A stretch of 64,000 nt of DNA, from contig NC_092409.1 in the NCBI RefSeq assembly GCF_009017415.1, forward strand, positions 5,084,001 to 5,148,000, in the 5' to 3' direction. The notes under the pieces are model-generated. The model saw only the letters and a program-made list of their open reading frames with translations. It was not told the origin of the DNA and did not search any database. Shown here piece by piece: positions 1 through 12,360 of the stretch (position 1 is its first letter; each line of letters opens with the position of its first letter). The position numbers and the translations under genes are program-made. The DNA is from Aspergillus flavus (Eukaryota; Ascomycota; Eurotiomycetes; Eurotiales; Aspergillaceae).

Positions 1-880
1 GGACTTGGCCCTTGAGGCCCATGCCCATTGAGCTCGTTGAGATGATCTGACGTTTTGTATAAGCTCCTATCATCGAAGTCATCGATACTACCACGGGGGT
101 TATGGCTGGAAAGGCTCTCAGGTGTATTGGGCACATTGTTCTTCGGATATTTCTTTATTCCTTTATGGGTCATCTGTAGGACGCCAGCCGTATGCTCCAG
201 TAAACGTTTTTGAATCAGCTGAACTCTACTTTCCAGGTTCCAGACTTCCTGCGAAAGCTCCTCGCACTTCCGCGTGCTCACTGCCAACTCTCCATCCGTC
301 TTGTCGAGGGTACTTGAAGCGCCATTGCGACCGAACATGCTCCTGCGACTCCGATTGGATTTCGGAGAACCTCCCACATCATATTCTTCGCTTGACCTGG
401 AGCTCTTTGAGTTATATAGTCGGCTGAGGGACATGGCTGCATCACGAAGTTTTGTCTCCAAGGCCAGTTTCCGTTTGGCAGCCTCCAAGCGACCCGACAG
501 GAACTTGAATTCTTTCTTCAGCCCTTCAACCTCCTCCAAGGACAGGACCTCATAATGCGCACTGTCACCCATAGCAGTTTCGGTCAATAAATACATCGTC
601 ACAGGATCATTGCCGTTGAGTAAAGCAGAGCTTCTTGGGTGGGCCGTATTCAACTATGGATGAGCGAAGGCGTCAGCAAATGGCGGACTTGGCATGAGGT
701 TGAGGAACCACTTACTGGATTGTAGCGCGGAGTTTCCACATTTTTTAGGATGGGAGCGCCATGGTATCCGTCCATGAGTACCTTCGTCGGGGGAGGCTGC
801 GGAGCGCCAAAGGAGGCGCCGGAAAAGTGCCTTGGATCGCCATAGGACGATTGACTGGATCGTAGGTCGAAACCACTCAT
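1..880 (-). CDS. uds1: Uds1-like (up-regulated during septation) protein, N-terminal part
   Basis: Partial gene that runs off the left edge. Exon 1 is 880-716 and exon 2 runs from 653 past position 1. The intron (715-654) has a GTAAGT donor, a GCTGAC branch site and a TAG acceptor, and the frame is kept across it. The protein begins MSGFDLRSSQSSYGDP, followed by a proline/serine-rich stretch and then a helical, charged region (VLSLEEVEGLKKEFKFLSGR and beyond) that looks like coiled coil with Ser/Arg-rich breaks. This matches my memory of the fungal Uds1 family, named for fission-yeast genes induced during septation; its biochemical role is not known to me. The rest of the coiled coil lies outside the window. 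It is divergent from the MFS gene to the right. The family call is fairly secure; the function is inferred from the name only. Confidence 0.72.
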
Positions 881-2524
881 TGTAAATACAAGTATGCAGA
901 AAAATCAAGGAGAGAGATTGTGCGTAATGGACCGGTGATAGAGAGTCGTCGCAAATAAAATACTAGACAGTATACATCCTGAAGGGGGTTACTCCGTGTT
1001 TATTGTCACAGGAGGTGGCCGGGATTAGACAAGCGGTAGAGGGAGGCGAAGTGAAACAGAGTTTCCAGTTGGTGGAGGGATAAGAGCAAGAATAGGTATC
1101 AAATAAGACGAACCGGCGGAGTAATAAAAGGAGGGAAAGGGAAAGAAGGTTGGGGAGACAAAGTTGAAAGCGAGGACGGAGTCGAGACGATCTGCAAACT
1201 AAAGAGTGTCGATGCTCAGCCGCCCAGCCAGTGGACACGAACCATTATGGGACACTTTTAAATCTTCAGCGCCACTAGCGAAGTAAAGAAAAGAAGAAGA
1301 GAAGAAGAGAAAAGTAAAAAAGCAATTTCGATAGATCCAATGCATTGTGTGTCAGCATTGGAGATGGGTGAACCATGAAGAAATTATTGGAGTTATAATA
1401 TTAGGGGGGAAAGGTAAAAAAAAACAAAAAACCAAAGTACAGAGAAAGTGACGATAAGCAAAGAGAGAGAGAGGTTGAGAATGATCGTACGTCAACCAAA
1501 TCACTTGCAATGGAAAGGTCATGATTCACAACTCTTTGTCCTTTTCCTTCCGTCCCTTCCTTTTTATTTTAATTAGAACATCTTGAATGGGTGTGACGGA
1601 TGAAAATGTCCCGGAAGGTAAACTCAGCACAAGAGTTGTCGCGAACATAGAAAGTCGATAGAGACCGCGCAGGTCTCAGAGCAATCAGATTGATCTTCCG
1701 TACTCTGCTGCAACCTTGACACCCAGAAAGTGATGCATAATGTCCGTCGAAGGCATGTTGAATTGACTGCAGGTCAGTCAGCACCATCTGGAAGAATATC
1801 CTCCGAGACTTTGTAGATCGAAAGATCTCCGGATTCGGGAAGGATTAAAATAGTTCTTGCGAAACTGATCTGTGATGAGCCATGGATTGTGAAACATTCA
1901 TTGCAATTTAAAATGCGACTGGCGATTTATACGGGACGATGATTGGACGGTCATACATCAAGTGCCTGAGACAATCTCCATTCAATCAATTCCTTTGCAT
2001 GAAATTCTCGAGTTGGTTCACTTTTTCCATACTGGAAAAATCCACTACCATCCAGAATCCAGCACCAGACCACTCCCTCATCATGTGATGGTGATTCACC
2101 TGACTGCGAGAGATGGACAAGCAAAAAGGTTACATTGAATTCGTCTCTCTTGTCAGCTACTACTCTGCTCGTATCTGCACCCAATTATCGGGCTTCTTTA
2201 ATTTAAACGGATGCTCAAACCCCGCAATCGATCTTCGGGTCTTAAGCCTCGGGTTGATTGAACCCCAATAATGGGTGAGACTGACTTGATACGACTGTTC
2301 TCAGTACCCTACTCCAGAGACTTACCTAGGCTTGTCCAGATTATCTCTGGGGTACTTTTATTAATGCGGAATTGCGCCACATATGCGCTGTAACCCTCGT
2401 CGGATCATTCCCAACGGCGTCCTCCGGCTCTTCAAGAATACCTACTTATAATTGATTGCTAAAGATCACTTTCTTCCATCTTATAGAGGAATTATGTTGA
2501 AGAGAAATAACTAGCCCTCCCATC
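881..2524. promoter_or_regulatory. Divergent intergenic region between uds1 and the MFS gene
   Basis: About 1.6 kb without a convincing gene. Positions 1250-1480 are purine-rich on the plus strand, which is a CT-rich leader for the minus-strand uds1 gene. Short open frames here mostly lack ATG starts. The open frame at 1951-2184 on the minus strand has a protein-like composition but begins with TTG right after a stop. I see no clear TATA box or RNA gene. Confidence 0.5.
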
Positions 2525-4229
2525 ATGACTTCCAAATCGCGAGATGCACACCATACCTCAACCCCGTCGGATTTCCCTCCCTCGGGGCCTGGCTATAAGG
2601 TCTACAAGCGTCGCTTCTGGGGACTAACCCAGTTGGTGTTATTGAACATTGTGGTCAGCTGGGATGTATGTGTTCCTTAATCTCGTAATCACTAGTGCGG
2701 CGATATCGTAGCCTTTGAAGAAGATGAAGCAGCAGCATGTTGGGCTAAAATTCCATACCACAGTGGTTAACCTTCTCATCCATATCCACCACTGCCTCTG
2801 AGTATTTTGGAGTCTCCGAAAGCGCAATCAATTGGATGAGTACAGGATTTCTGTTTGCCTTCTGTGCCGCTAGCCCGTAAGTCTTCCTGTACCTTTATTC
2901 AACCATGACATGAAACTGACGATATGTTGCCAGGGTCGTCGTTTTCACTCTCAATAAAGGCGGCCCGAAACCCGCCATTATCACCACTTCCACCCTCCTG
3001 TTGGTGGGTAACTGGGTTCGCTATGCAGGTACCAAAGCCCGTGGGGGCATGTTTGGCGTCGCCATGTTCGGCCAGATCCTCATCGGTTTGGCTCAGCCGT
3101 TCTGTCTCAGCGCTCCCACCCGATACAGTGATCTATGGTTCTCGGACCAAGGGCGCACCAGTGCCACGGCCGTGGCCACCTTAGCCAATCCATTGGGAGC
3201 TGCTCTGGGCCAGCTAATCGATTCGTTCTGGGCGACCAAGCCTAGCGAGGTTCCCGATATGGTTCTGTATATATCCGTCATTGTAGGTGTAACCCCCAGA
3301 GTGAAGGCGAAGAAGAAAGACGAAAACCCCAAACCTATCCTTGAAGGTCCTCTTTTCTTCTGACAAGATCCAATGCAATACCACAGGCAACAATCGCCGC
3401 CATTCCCTCCTTTTTTCTCCCATCAAAACCACCCACACCACCCAGTGCATCCTCAGCAACAACCCGCACGCCTCTCCTCCCAGCAATCGCCCAACTTTTC
3501 AAGACGCTAGAGTTCTGGCTCATCCTCATCCCCTTCTCAGTCTACGTCGGCTTCTTCAACAGCGTCTCCTCACTCCTCAACCAGATTCTTGCCCCCTATG
3601 CCTTCACCGAAACCGAAGCCGGAATCGCAGGCGGCATCCTCATCATCGTCGGACTGATCAGCTCGGCCATCGTCTCCCCAATCACAGACCGCTGGAAGCA
3701 CTACCTGATCACCATCCGCATTCTAGTCCCCATCGTAGCAGTCTGCTACATCGGCCTGATTTTCGCCCCACCCAGCCCGGCGGGCATCGCCCCAGCCTAC
3801 GTCGTCTGCGCCCTTCTCGGCGCCTCCTCCTTCGCCCTCCTCCCCGTCGTGCTGGAGTATCTCGTCGAGATCACGTATCCGTTCTCCCCCGAGATCGGAA
3901 GCACAATCTGCTGGACAGGCGGTCAGCTCCTCGGGGCCGCCTTCATTCTAGCTCAGGATGCGCTCAAGGCAGGTCGTGACGCCAACCCACCGGAAAACAT
4001 GAGAGATGCGCTGATATTCTCGGCTGTTATTGCTTGTGTCGCGGCCCCGTTTCCTATCTCGATCGGGCTGTTCGGGAGGGATGTTCGACGTCGGAGATTG
4101 GACGTGGATAGAGGGCTTGATCTGGAGGGCCGTGAGTATACTGATACCGGTCTTGCGGGGGATGATACCCCTGCACCTGGGACTGAGTCGAAGTTTAGTC
4201 TCAAGTTCTGGTCGAGAAACAATAGTTAG
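2525..4229 (+). CDS. FLVCR/SLC49-like major facilitator superfamily transporter
   Basis: Four exons (2525-2665, 2764-2876, 2934-3282, 3387-4229) encode 481 residues. The order is a short polar N-terminus, a first hydrophobic helix (LTQLVLLNIVVSW), and then about eleven more hydrophobic segments typical of a 12-helix MFS permease. The stretch NAPT/SAPTRYSDLWF...TATAVATLANPLGAALGQLI resembles the FLVCR1/2 and DIRC2 branch (SLC49), whose animal members carry choline or heme-related substrates. A soluble loop of about 35 residues (rich in Pro, Ser and Thr) follows helix 6, and the C-terminal tail is charged. The substrate cannot be told from sequence; it acts in a membrane, probably plasma or vacuolar. 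It is convergent with qcr6. The alternative is a generic MFS transporter outside SLC49. Confidence 0.8.
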
Positions 4230-4784
4230 CAGAGGGGAGCTTCCTGGGTTAAGCCAGGCATTTTGTATGTTAGCAGTTATTATCGTTCGGATCTTGAGGG
4301 ATATGTGTATATAACTGTCATGCATATGGTCCAGTATTTGAGGGCCCCAACGGAAGAGTACGCGTGGTATAAACCTAGTGCAACCCCGTCTCTGACAAGA
4401 TCCAGTACGAACCAGCGGTAGCAGCAGCAGTCTAAGAGACAAATGCCATTCGTTCTAAACACAAGGAAAATTAAGAAGCACAGTTCACGAACAGGCAAAA
4501 ACCCAGCTATCTGTACATACACAGCGAAGGATTTCATTCCCCCATCCTCCGCTTTTTAACACAAATCCCACATTGGAGAGGAGTCTATTCCCATTCTATG
4601 CGAGACACTTTAGGCCGACAAGCGGAAACAGCCAGCCGCCATGACGTTTTTTCTTCTGTGAGTTCCCTCCACAGTTCCCCCTTCGTATCTCATTCGGATG
4701 GTCCATACATGATGTGCCATCGTTAAACTCGTTGCCATTGAACCATAAGAGAAACGTGGCAGGAATTGTTTCGGAGCGAGACGC
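4230..4784. other. Convergent 3' region between the MFS gene and qcr6
   Basis: About 555 bases that should hold the 3' untranslated regions of both flanking genes. I see no open frame, repeat or RNA gene that I can support. Confidence 0.5.
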
Positions 4785-5605
4785 TTATTTGAGGGACTTC
4801 CAGAGCTTGGGGGCGGCGCACTCGGAAGCGCAGTGGGCAAGGTGGAAGACTAGAGCAGGGGATGTCAGTTTCGTTATAACGATTGCTTTTTTGAGGTATT
4901 CGATATGCGTAGGCACGTATTGTTGGCACAGCCACCAAAGTAAAAGTCCCAAAGTGATAAAGAAAAGAAGCCACTTACACTCCTCAACGCAGTCCTCCTT
5001 GGGGCCCTTGTAGTCGGCGTCCTCCTGCTGCTGAGTGACACGCTCGACGCACTCATCGAAGTGGTGCTTGTATGGGGCGCACTGAGCGGAGTTGGCACAT
5101 TCTAATGCCGTCAACGTTAGTCACCGCGAATACGAGAGGTGAGATTAGAATGACAAAAGATGATTTTGTGTCAATGGCATGTGCGGAAGCGGACAAATGG
5201 AGATCAGGCGTATATTGGCCGAATCGTGCCATTGCCGCGCAACATGGCAGTCTAACGATGCGAAAAGATGAAGACGCGGGATTTAACTTGAACAATCGAC
5301 TCACCCTCCTCGAGCTGGGGCTTGATGTCCTCAGGCTCCTCCTCCTCTTCCTCCTCCTCTTCTTCCTCTTCTTCCTCCTCCTGCTCGGGCTCCTCCTCGG
5401 CAGGCTCCTCAGGAGTCTCCTCAGCGGACTCCTCAGTCTTTTCGGCGGTCTCTTCACTATTCGACTCTTCGGTCACAGCGGGCTTCTCCTCGGTCTCGGT
5501 CTCCTGGCTGCTGGGCTGCTCAACGTTCTCAGCGGGAGCCTCAGCCTGGGCCTCGGGGAGGCTGAAGGAGGAGATAATGTCGGAGAAAAAGTCGGAGATA
5601 CCCAT
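4785..5605 (-). CDS. qcr6: Cytochrome bc1 complex subunit 6 (hinge protein)
   Basis: Three exons (5605-5305, 5101-4979, 4849-4785) encode 162 residues. The N-terminal two thirds are extremely acidic, with Glu/Ser/Thr/Pro repeats and about 15 consecutive glutamates. The C-terminal third is the conserved hinge fold, with paired cysteines in ECANSAQC, DECVERV, EDCVEE and HLAHCASEC. In complex III this subunit sits on the intermembrane-space face beside cytochrome c1 and helps dock cytochrome c. Start: the first ATG (MGISDFFSDIISS) begins a short amphipathic segment and gives a length close to fungal relatives. The acidic run is encoded by GAG/GAA repeats, so its length may vary between strains. 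A CCAATCA box lies about 185 bases upstream. Confidence 0.93.
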
Positions 5606-6189
5606 CTTGGACTATGTGGAAGTATCAATTGAGGGGATTGGAGGGCCGGGGTTCCAAACTGTGGGGGGTGCAAGCGGCAGTGACGAGCGAGGTTGATGAG
5701 GTTGATGGTTTTACGAAGCTTTGGCTCTGCCGTTCAGGAAAATCGGAACAGCCCGGCCGCCGGCGAATGTTCATTTATCGCACACGTGATTGGCCGACGC
5801 TTCGGTAGGGGATTGACCAATGCAGTAATCCTATCTTTTTAAAAAATAACAATTTGATACTGAGCCTTTCTAGTTGCTACAAATGACTAAAGTTGTTGAT
5901 CCAATAATATATATCTCGAGACTCGGAATAGGTCCTCCGATCCTGTTTTTTTTTTAAAAAAAAAAAAAAGAAAAAAGAAAAGAAAAGAACAGAAAAAGAG
6001 AAGAGAAACATAATGGTGTTTGAACACGCTAGGTACCAGACCGACCCTTTAGCTATAGTAAGCAACAGATGTACTGTACAAGAACGGATTGTTTATAGTC
6101 ATTATGATTCATGGAAGAAGGCAAAAGAGATGAGATATGTCGAGGTAAGAAAAATGCGTCTAATTAGGTCCAGACATTAATATGCTTTC
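5606..6189. other. Spacer between qcr6 start and the WBP2-like gene end
   Basis: About 580 bases. It holds the qcr6 promoter (CCAATCA/CACGTG), a second CCAAT on the plus strand near 5816, and a T9/A-rich block at 5946-5999 that is simple sequence in the presumed 3' flank of the next gene. Confidence 0.5.
5783..5793 (-). promoter_or_regulatory. Overlapping CCAATCA and CACGTG sites upstream of qcr6
   Basis: On the minus strand CCAATCA (5793-5787) overlaps CACGTG (5788-5783), 178-188 bases before the qcr6 start codon. CCAATCA is the preferred core of the HAP/CCAAT-binding complex, which in fungi activates respiratory genes. The target gene fits that role; binding is inferred. Confidence 0.6.
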
Positions 6190-7252
6190 TCAGCTGGCAC
6201 GACGTAACCTTTCTTCAAGCTCATCGGCGACACTCTGCTGCTGAACTTCTTCGTAGCCTGGCGGCGGTCCCATGGGACACGATTCTGCAGTAACACGGCT
6301 GTCCTGGGAGTTTGATGGAGGGTGCTGATTATCATGATTGGAGCCAGTCGAATTATGTACTGGGCCGGAGTAAGCAGGCAATTGATCCAAATGAACAGTA
6401 GACATATCAACATTCCCAACACCTCGGCTGCTTTGTCGAGTGTTTTCATGGGCCACTCGTAGGCGTTCTTTGATCTCTTCGAATTTGTTGTGATAATCGA
6501 ACGCGCCTCCCTCCTTGAAAGTCACCTTCAACAGTACCGCTGGAAGCGACGAGGGTATCCCTCCACCAGGGACCGGCTGGACAAGAGACTGCCACACATT
6601 TGCACCAAAAAGGGGGGCTGATACATGAGTATCATGCAAGTGAAGCAGAGGTGCAGAGAAGGATTGGAAGTCATTGGACTTCTTGGCAGGTATATATACG
6701 ACCTGAAATGAATTTACTTTGTAAGCTCAGGAAAAGATGTACAAGAAATCACTAAAAGATAATGTCAAAAGAGAAACCAAACAAGGGGAATGTACCCGAT
6801 GGTTTGTAAGATAGATTCGGCCAGAATCGCTTTGGAATGATATGGCATCCTTGCCTTTGTATGAGTCGAGTGGTTTCAAAGAAAGGCAAGTGCGAGGTGG
6901 GGACGTATATATCAAATGCTCATGAGGAAGACGGACAAAGCCTTCATCCTCATGTAGCATCACCCAACTGCTCGGCAGAGTAGGTTAGAATCAATCCCAT
7001 ATCCTATCTTATTCCTTCTCCTCTCAAAATCGGGTAGGGATGATACAGTGATACAGTGATAATTGCCCGTAAGGACTAAAAGGTGGGGCTGAAGCCAAGT
7101 GGGAAAAGATAAAGAACAGCAGAATTGTCTAAGGTTCATGCCAGATACATGCCCGGGGTCAAGATATCTCGGAGCGAGAAGTATGCACCAACAATAATGA
7201 AGACTTAAGGAAGTTGCAGTCGTGAGGGGTCATTGACATACTTGATCGACAT
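6190..7252 (-). CDS. GRAM-domain, WBP2-like protein
   Basis: Three exons (7252-7242, 6967-6796, 6702-6190) encode 231 residues. The first coding exon is only 11 nt (MSI plus two bases); joined to the next it reads MSINWVMLHEDEGFVRLPHE, which fits my memory of fungal relatives. Residues about 10-115 form a GRAM/PH-like domain (SDSGRIYLTNHR, then VVYIPAKKSNDFQSFSAPLL). The C-terminal half is Pro/Ser/Gln-rich and carries a PPPGYEE motif, a PY-type ligand for WW domains as in human WBP2, and a short basic helix at the end. A role as an adaptor for WW-domain proteins such as Rsp5-type ligases is inferred. The intron after the 11-nt exon is 274 nt, long for this genome, so an RNA read would help confirm the start. 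Confidence 0.85.
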
Positions 7253-9196
7253 CTTTACCCAATCCGTTCCGTTAGCAAGTCCGGTATGTGGCCAGTAGTG
7301 CCTTAAGTATGGAATATCGTGCAAGGTACAGGAGACTGATCGCCACCGATAATGATTGATCTCGGCTGGGAACTAGTGGCCTGCAGGTTAGGCTAGTGCA
7401 GTGAAGACAATATATCTTGTCAATTGATATCGTTGAGACTCTGAAACGGGAGAGGGCGAAATATTGGTCGATGAGGCTTGTCCAATACTGATTGATAAAA
7501 TGAGAAGTGACCAGGAAGACGACACTAGTGGGTATAGGTAGTCAAGCCGTATTAGACCCTAGCAACCCGTAAGGGTATATCAACTCAGGTACTTGGAGGT
7601 GGACAATGGATTGGACCCGCTTAACGTAGGTAATCGCCACGCTGCAACGTGGAGCGGCGAATGTATGTAGGAATGGATAGTGGATCGCCAGACGACTGTC
7701 GTCGGTTTGGGGTGACAGCAAATATTCTTCAACGTTAGTCCGTTGAGATAACCTACTTTAGACTTGGGGAGTAGCGATACTAGTGACGATGATAAGGATG
7801 AGAAAAAGAGTTGGGGTCACTTTTTTCTCCTCCGCGGGGCTGATGTCAGGCGGGAGAAACCCAAAAAGAAGGGAAAAAAAAAAAAAAAAAGGAACAGAGA
7901 GAGGGGAAGTAGCTCTCGGAACATAAGAGCAGCAACAATATTTTCATACTATGCCAGAACTATTTACAATGGCCACTATGGAAATATGTCATGCAATTCT
8001 AAGGCACAGCTTAGACCTCACTCTAATACGTTAATGATATATCCCATTAAACTTAATGCGCACTCTCGTCGTCAAACCTACCTACTATTTCTAGCCTGGA
8101 TGTTATGTTACCGAGTCAGTACCTAAGGTCGTACATCAACTGTCCTCCACCTTTGAGCACGTCCTATGTAATTATTTACAATTGGACGGAACTGGAGATC
8201 AGAATGTTCTAGGTTGATGACTGTACAGATAGACTGGACTTCTGACTCGAGGTACCGAAGAGGCTTGCTAGGCGATGAAGTATGGTTCCAACCCGAACAA
8301 AAAACAAATAAAATAAAACAAAAAGAATTGGGATAGAATACTAGTGATTGCCTTACTAGTTTCTACTGATATACTCCGAATCTTCCTAGAACCTGGAAGT
8401 GATTTCTTGAGAACAAACCAAGCACAGACTGGGGAGATTTCTCGACCCTTACCCCACAAATTCCGTCAAGACGACTCATGTTCTGTGGTTCTGTATGGGT
8501 TCCGCTGATACTGATAACAACACACCTGCAACTGGTGCAGCTCCTATATGTGCTATTTCCCTGACTCGGGAGATATTCATGTGGTATGACCTGGTACATG
8601 TATGGATATACACAGTACAAGGACGGAGTTTACGCGGTTCTAGAACCTGCTACGCGGAAATGACATAAACTTTCCACTAGCTGTACGGTTCTGTCATACA
8701 CTGGGTTGCGGTCGGACCGTTTAAATTACAATGGGGTTACCTCACTTTCCTCCCTCCCCACCCAGCATTTACTAGTACTTTCCCGTAGTACTCCAGTTCC
8801 ATGTCATCCATCGAGCCAAGGCCTCTGTCACATGGCTCTGGTTGAACTCTCGACGTTTCTTCCCCCCCCAACGATGTGTGCTTCTGGACACATGTACAGA
8901 ACTTGACACAATCTGCGCAATCTGTCTGGAAAGGTTCGTTACACTGTGAATTCCCCAGGTAGACATTTAGCCTCTCCATTGCTCACGATCTTTGGAAAAC
9001 TAACTTTGTGCCCGCATCATAGACAGGCTGGTAGCAGTTCATGCCTCGCTTGATCGCAACCACGCGCGCTCACCATCTCGTCAAAGAATAACGCCACTGA
9101 GCTATATAACCCTACCCAGCCTTTGCTTCTAGCCGGCCAGAGTACCAGCCTTTCCTTTCAGCAGTGAAGAATATTGCCAAACCCTCTAACGGCATC
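7253..9196. promoter_or_regulatory. Divergent intergenic region, WBP2-like gene and acyltransferase
   Basis: About 1.9 kb without a supported gene. It holds an A17 run at about 7873-7890 in a purine-rich stretch and a TATATAA box at 9103-9109, about 90 bases before the acyltransferase start. The open frames here have no domain-like sequence and often non-ATG starts. Confidence 0.5.
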
Positions 9197-11605
9197 ATGG
9201 CAAAACAACCATATATTCCCCCGTTGATCGGATGGCTGTATGATTTGGTTCTATGGCTTTTTTCCGTTCTCGTAGACCTCTTCTTTCGGGAGGTGCATCC
9301 GCGCGGTTCCTGGAAAATACCTAGAAAAGGCCCGGTGATCTTAGTTGCAGCTCCTCATGCGAACCAGGTAGGGTTGTCCGGTCGATGTCGCTTTAGTCTC
9401 TCGTGTGCAAGCTGGCTAATTGTCTGGCACCATTAGTTTGTGGATTCGTTGATCCTGATGCGTGTAATGCGCAATGAAGCTCGCCGCCGAATTTCATGGC
9501 TCATCGCAGAAAAATCGTTCCGTCGCAAGTTCATCGGCTTGTTGGCCAGGTCTATAGGTACTGTACCTGTGGCCAGAGCAATGGATAATATGAAGCCGGG
9601 CCAGGGAACCATCTATATGCCCGACCCTATCAACCAGCCCACTTTGATTCGCGGAATAGACACCGATTTCGAAGGACCCGGCTTCGAGAAGGATGGAACA
9701 ATAGCTCTCCCTACCATCAATGGTACTTCACATAATGCGGCTATCGCTGAAATCCGCGGCCCGGCAGAGTTAATCATAAAGAAGCCGTTCAAAGCTAAGG
9801 ATCCACTCTATCAGCTCACCGGGAGGAAAGACATCACGGATGATGGGCAAATCATTGGAGATGCATTAGATACGGACCCCGAATTCAAAGGCTCAAAGTT
9901 CAAAGTCTCCCCCCATGTGGACCAAACAGCTGTGTATGAAGCAGTATTTGCTAGGCTGAACGCTGGAGGATGTGTTGGTATTTTCCCCGAGGGTGGTAGC
10001 CATGACCGTACAAACTTGCTTCCGTTAAAAGGTATTTCTACTTGTTCGACCCTGCGAACCTTGGCCCTTGTCTAACCTTGCTTAGCTGGTGTTGCTTTGA
10101 TGGCCCTTGGTACGTTGGCAGATAATCCGGATTGCGGCTTGAAGATTGTGCCCTGTGGAATGAATTATTTCCATGCCCATAAGTTCCGCTCGCGTGCAGT
10201 TATTGAGTTCGGAAATCCCATTGAAATCCCACGGGAGATAGTCGAGCAATTCAAAAGAGGAGAAAAAAGAGAAGCGGTTGGTGCTCTTTTGGATACCATC
10301 TATCAAGGCCTGCTAGCGGTTACTGTGACGAGTCCTGACTACGAGACACTAATGGTGGGTGATTATCTGCTCAAGCTAAGATATCTGCCGCTAATGAACC
10401 CTTAGGTTATTCAAGCGGCCCGTCGCTTGTACAATACCAAGGGGAAGAAGCTCCCGCTTCCCATGGTTGTTGAACTCAACCGACGACTTGTGAAAGGATA
10501 TACCCATTTTAAAGACGACCCGCGAATCGTGCATCTGCGGAAGTCTATTGCAGAGTATAACCGAGAGCTACGTCTTCTGGGAATACGCGATCACCAGGTT
10601 GGATATGCGAGGTTTTCTTTCATCAAAGTAATATTCACTTTGATATCTCGCCTAATCAAATTATCTCTTCTTACGATTGGAACACTGCCTGGCTTGCTCC
10701 TCTTCACCCCTGTCTTTATTACAACCAAGGTCATCTCCAAACAGAAATCACAAGAGGCATTAGCTGCCTCTACAGTCAAGCTACAAGGACGAGATGTTAT
10801 GGCGACCTGGAAGCTCCTCGTTGCCCTGGCATTTGCCCCAGCTCTCTACGCCTTCTATACGGTGGTTTTCACCATATGGGCCTACCATAATCGGATTCAA
10901 AATACTGTCCCGGAATGGATGCCGCTGTGGCTGATTGTACCCATTGGCATGGTTCTGTTCCCTTCTATAACTTTCGCGGCCCTTCGCATTGGAGAGGTTG
11001 GCATGGATATACTGAAATCCCTGAGGCCACTCGTGTTGTCCTTGAATCCGTCCTCTGCCAACTCTCTGGTGAAACTGCGCCAGAAGCGTGCAGCTCTCGC
11101 CCAACAGGTTACAGATGCCATCAACACATTGGGACCGGAACTGTTTCCTGACTTTGATGCTGCAAGGATCGTCACCGATCCTTTCCGCGAGATCAATAGG
11201 CCGGCCGATAAGGCCGATGGTGAGCCTGCCCCGATCCCAGAGATCAGGAGAACTACCACCACGGACTTTGAACGAGGCTCTATCTCACAAGAACCTCTTC
11301 CTCGGAACGAGTCATTCCATAACCTTGCAAACATCGGCTTCTTCTCCACTCGGCCTTCAAGCCGTAGCCGCAGCCGCAGTAGTTCATTTGGAGGTCGGCC
11401 TGGTTCGTCTGGGCAACAATTGAAGCCACTTAGCCAGCTTACCTCAAGTGATGGCTTTGAGCAGGTTAGTTCAAAGATCCGAGACGCCATGCGGCAGCGC
11501 GGTGAACAGCGCCGTCGCCGGCACAGCGAAGACAGTAATAGCTGGGACATGGCTAGCTCTGGTCCAGGAACACCTTACAGCGAAGAGAGCCGAAAGGATA
11601 TTTAA
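9197..11605 (+). CDS. SCT1: Glycerol-3-phosphate/dihydroxyacetone-phosphate acyltransferase
   Basis: Four exons (9197-9367, 9437-10031, 10086-10354, 10406-11605) encode 744 residues. It is the Sct1/Gpt2 type that makes lysophosphatidate or acyl-DHAP at the endoplasmic reticulum, the first step of glycerolipid synthesis. Acyltransferase block I (HANQFVD, about residues 54-60) spans the first intron; block III (FPEGGSHD, about 240-247) follows an insert typical of the fungal enzymes. Three hydrophobic segments occur at about residues 395-500. The C-terminal 200 residues are polar, with a Ser/Arg repeat (SSRSRSRSSS) and a basic end, likely phosphorylation-rich as in yeast Gpt2. An in-frame ATG at 9164 would add 11 residues; 9197 (MAKQPYIPP) was preferred because it begins family-like sequence. 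Confidence 0.92.
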
Positions 11606-12360
11606 TGGGTCTGCTCCTGTCATGTTCTTTATCTATTCAGTTTACCATCCGGTGGCAGCGGTGTTTGGCGTTTTGTTCTCGTATTGGACGTTTGAGCGCT
11701 CTTTGACAAGGGGAGAGTTAATAGCTGAATACCCAGTGTTTGAAATGTAGAAACCGTGATATATATATTGATATACAGAAATAATTAATTTGACTTGAGT
11801 TAACACTCCTCGATCCTCGGTCAACGTGGGCGGGACGTTTAATTCCGTACGGTAACTCTGGTAATTTACACGTGGGCCAAAGGAGATGGACCGATGAAAT
11901 GGATTTCCGACCCACCAGCGTTCTTTGAAGGTTACGTCTCCCAAATCACAGTCCATGAAGTATCCTTTCCTTGCTTGAGCACACTCCTGCTGGCTTTAAT
12001 TGATCTCCCGAATCCATTGGCTCGGGGAATTACCGCTCGGTTGTCTGTGTCCACGCACTGTTCACTTTCGCCAACCAAAATTAGAACAACTTTGCATGTG
12101 GTGAAAGAAAACAGTGTAGCCTGATGAACACAGCCCTACAACAGAGGATCTCCATCTCGCGCCGTCTCTAGTCAACCGGTGGATTCTAAGACCCCGAGAG
12201 ACCTGTTGCCGCTCAATCTTACCCTTCAGACCGTTCGCTTTTAACCCCTGACAACTGTCGACTTCGTTCTTTGCAACGCCTCTCACCGCAGTTTTCCTTC
12301 ATTTGCCCCATAAGCTCCCAAAGTCTTCGCTAGTTCGTCCTCATAGTTTTATCGACCAAA
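11606..12360. other. Intergenic region between acyltransferase and cis-prenyltransferase
   Basis: About 755 bases holding the 3' flank of the acyltransferase and the promoter and leader of the downstream gene in the same direction. I see no supported open frame; the leader from about 12130 is C/T-rich. Confidence 0.5.

Noticed and set aside
1951..2184. Minus-strand open frame of 77 codons with protein-like composition
   Set aside because: It starts with TTG directly after a stop codon, has no nearby ATG or acceptor, and no recognisable motif.
5053..5696. Long open frames on both strands across the qcr6 acidic region
   Set aside because: They are mirror images of the GAG/GAA repeat (Ser, Leu or Arg runs) and do not match any family; the Qcr6 frame explains the sequence.
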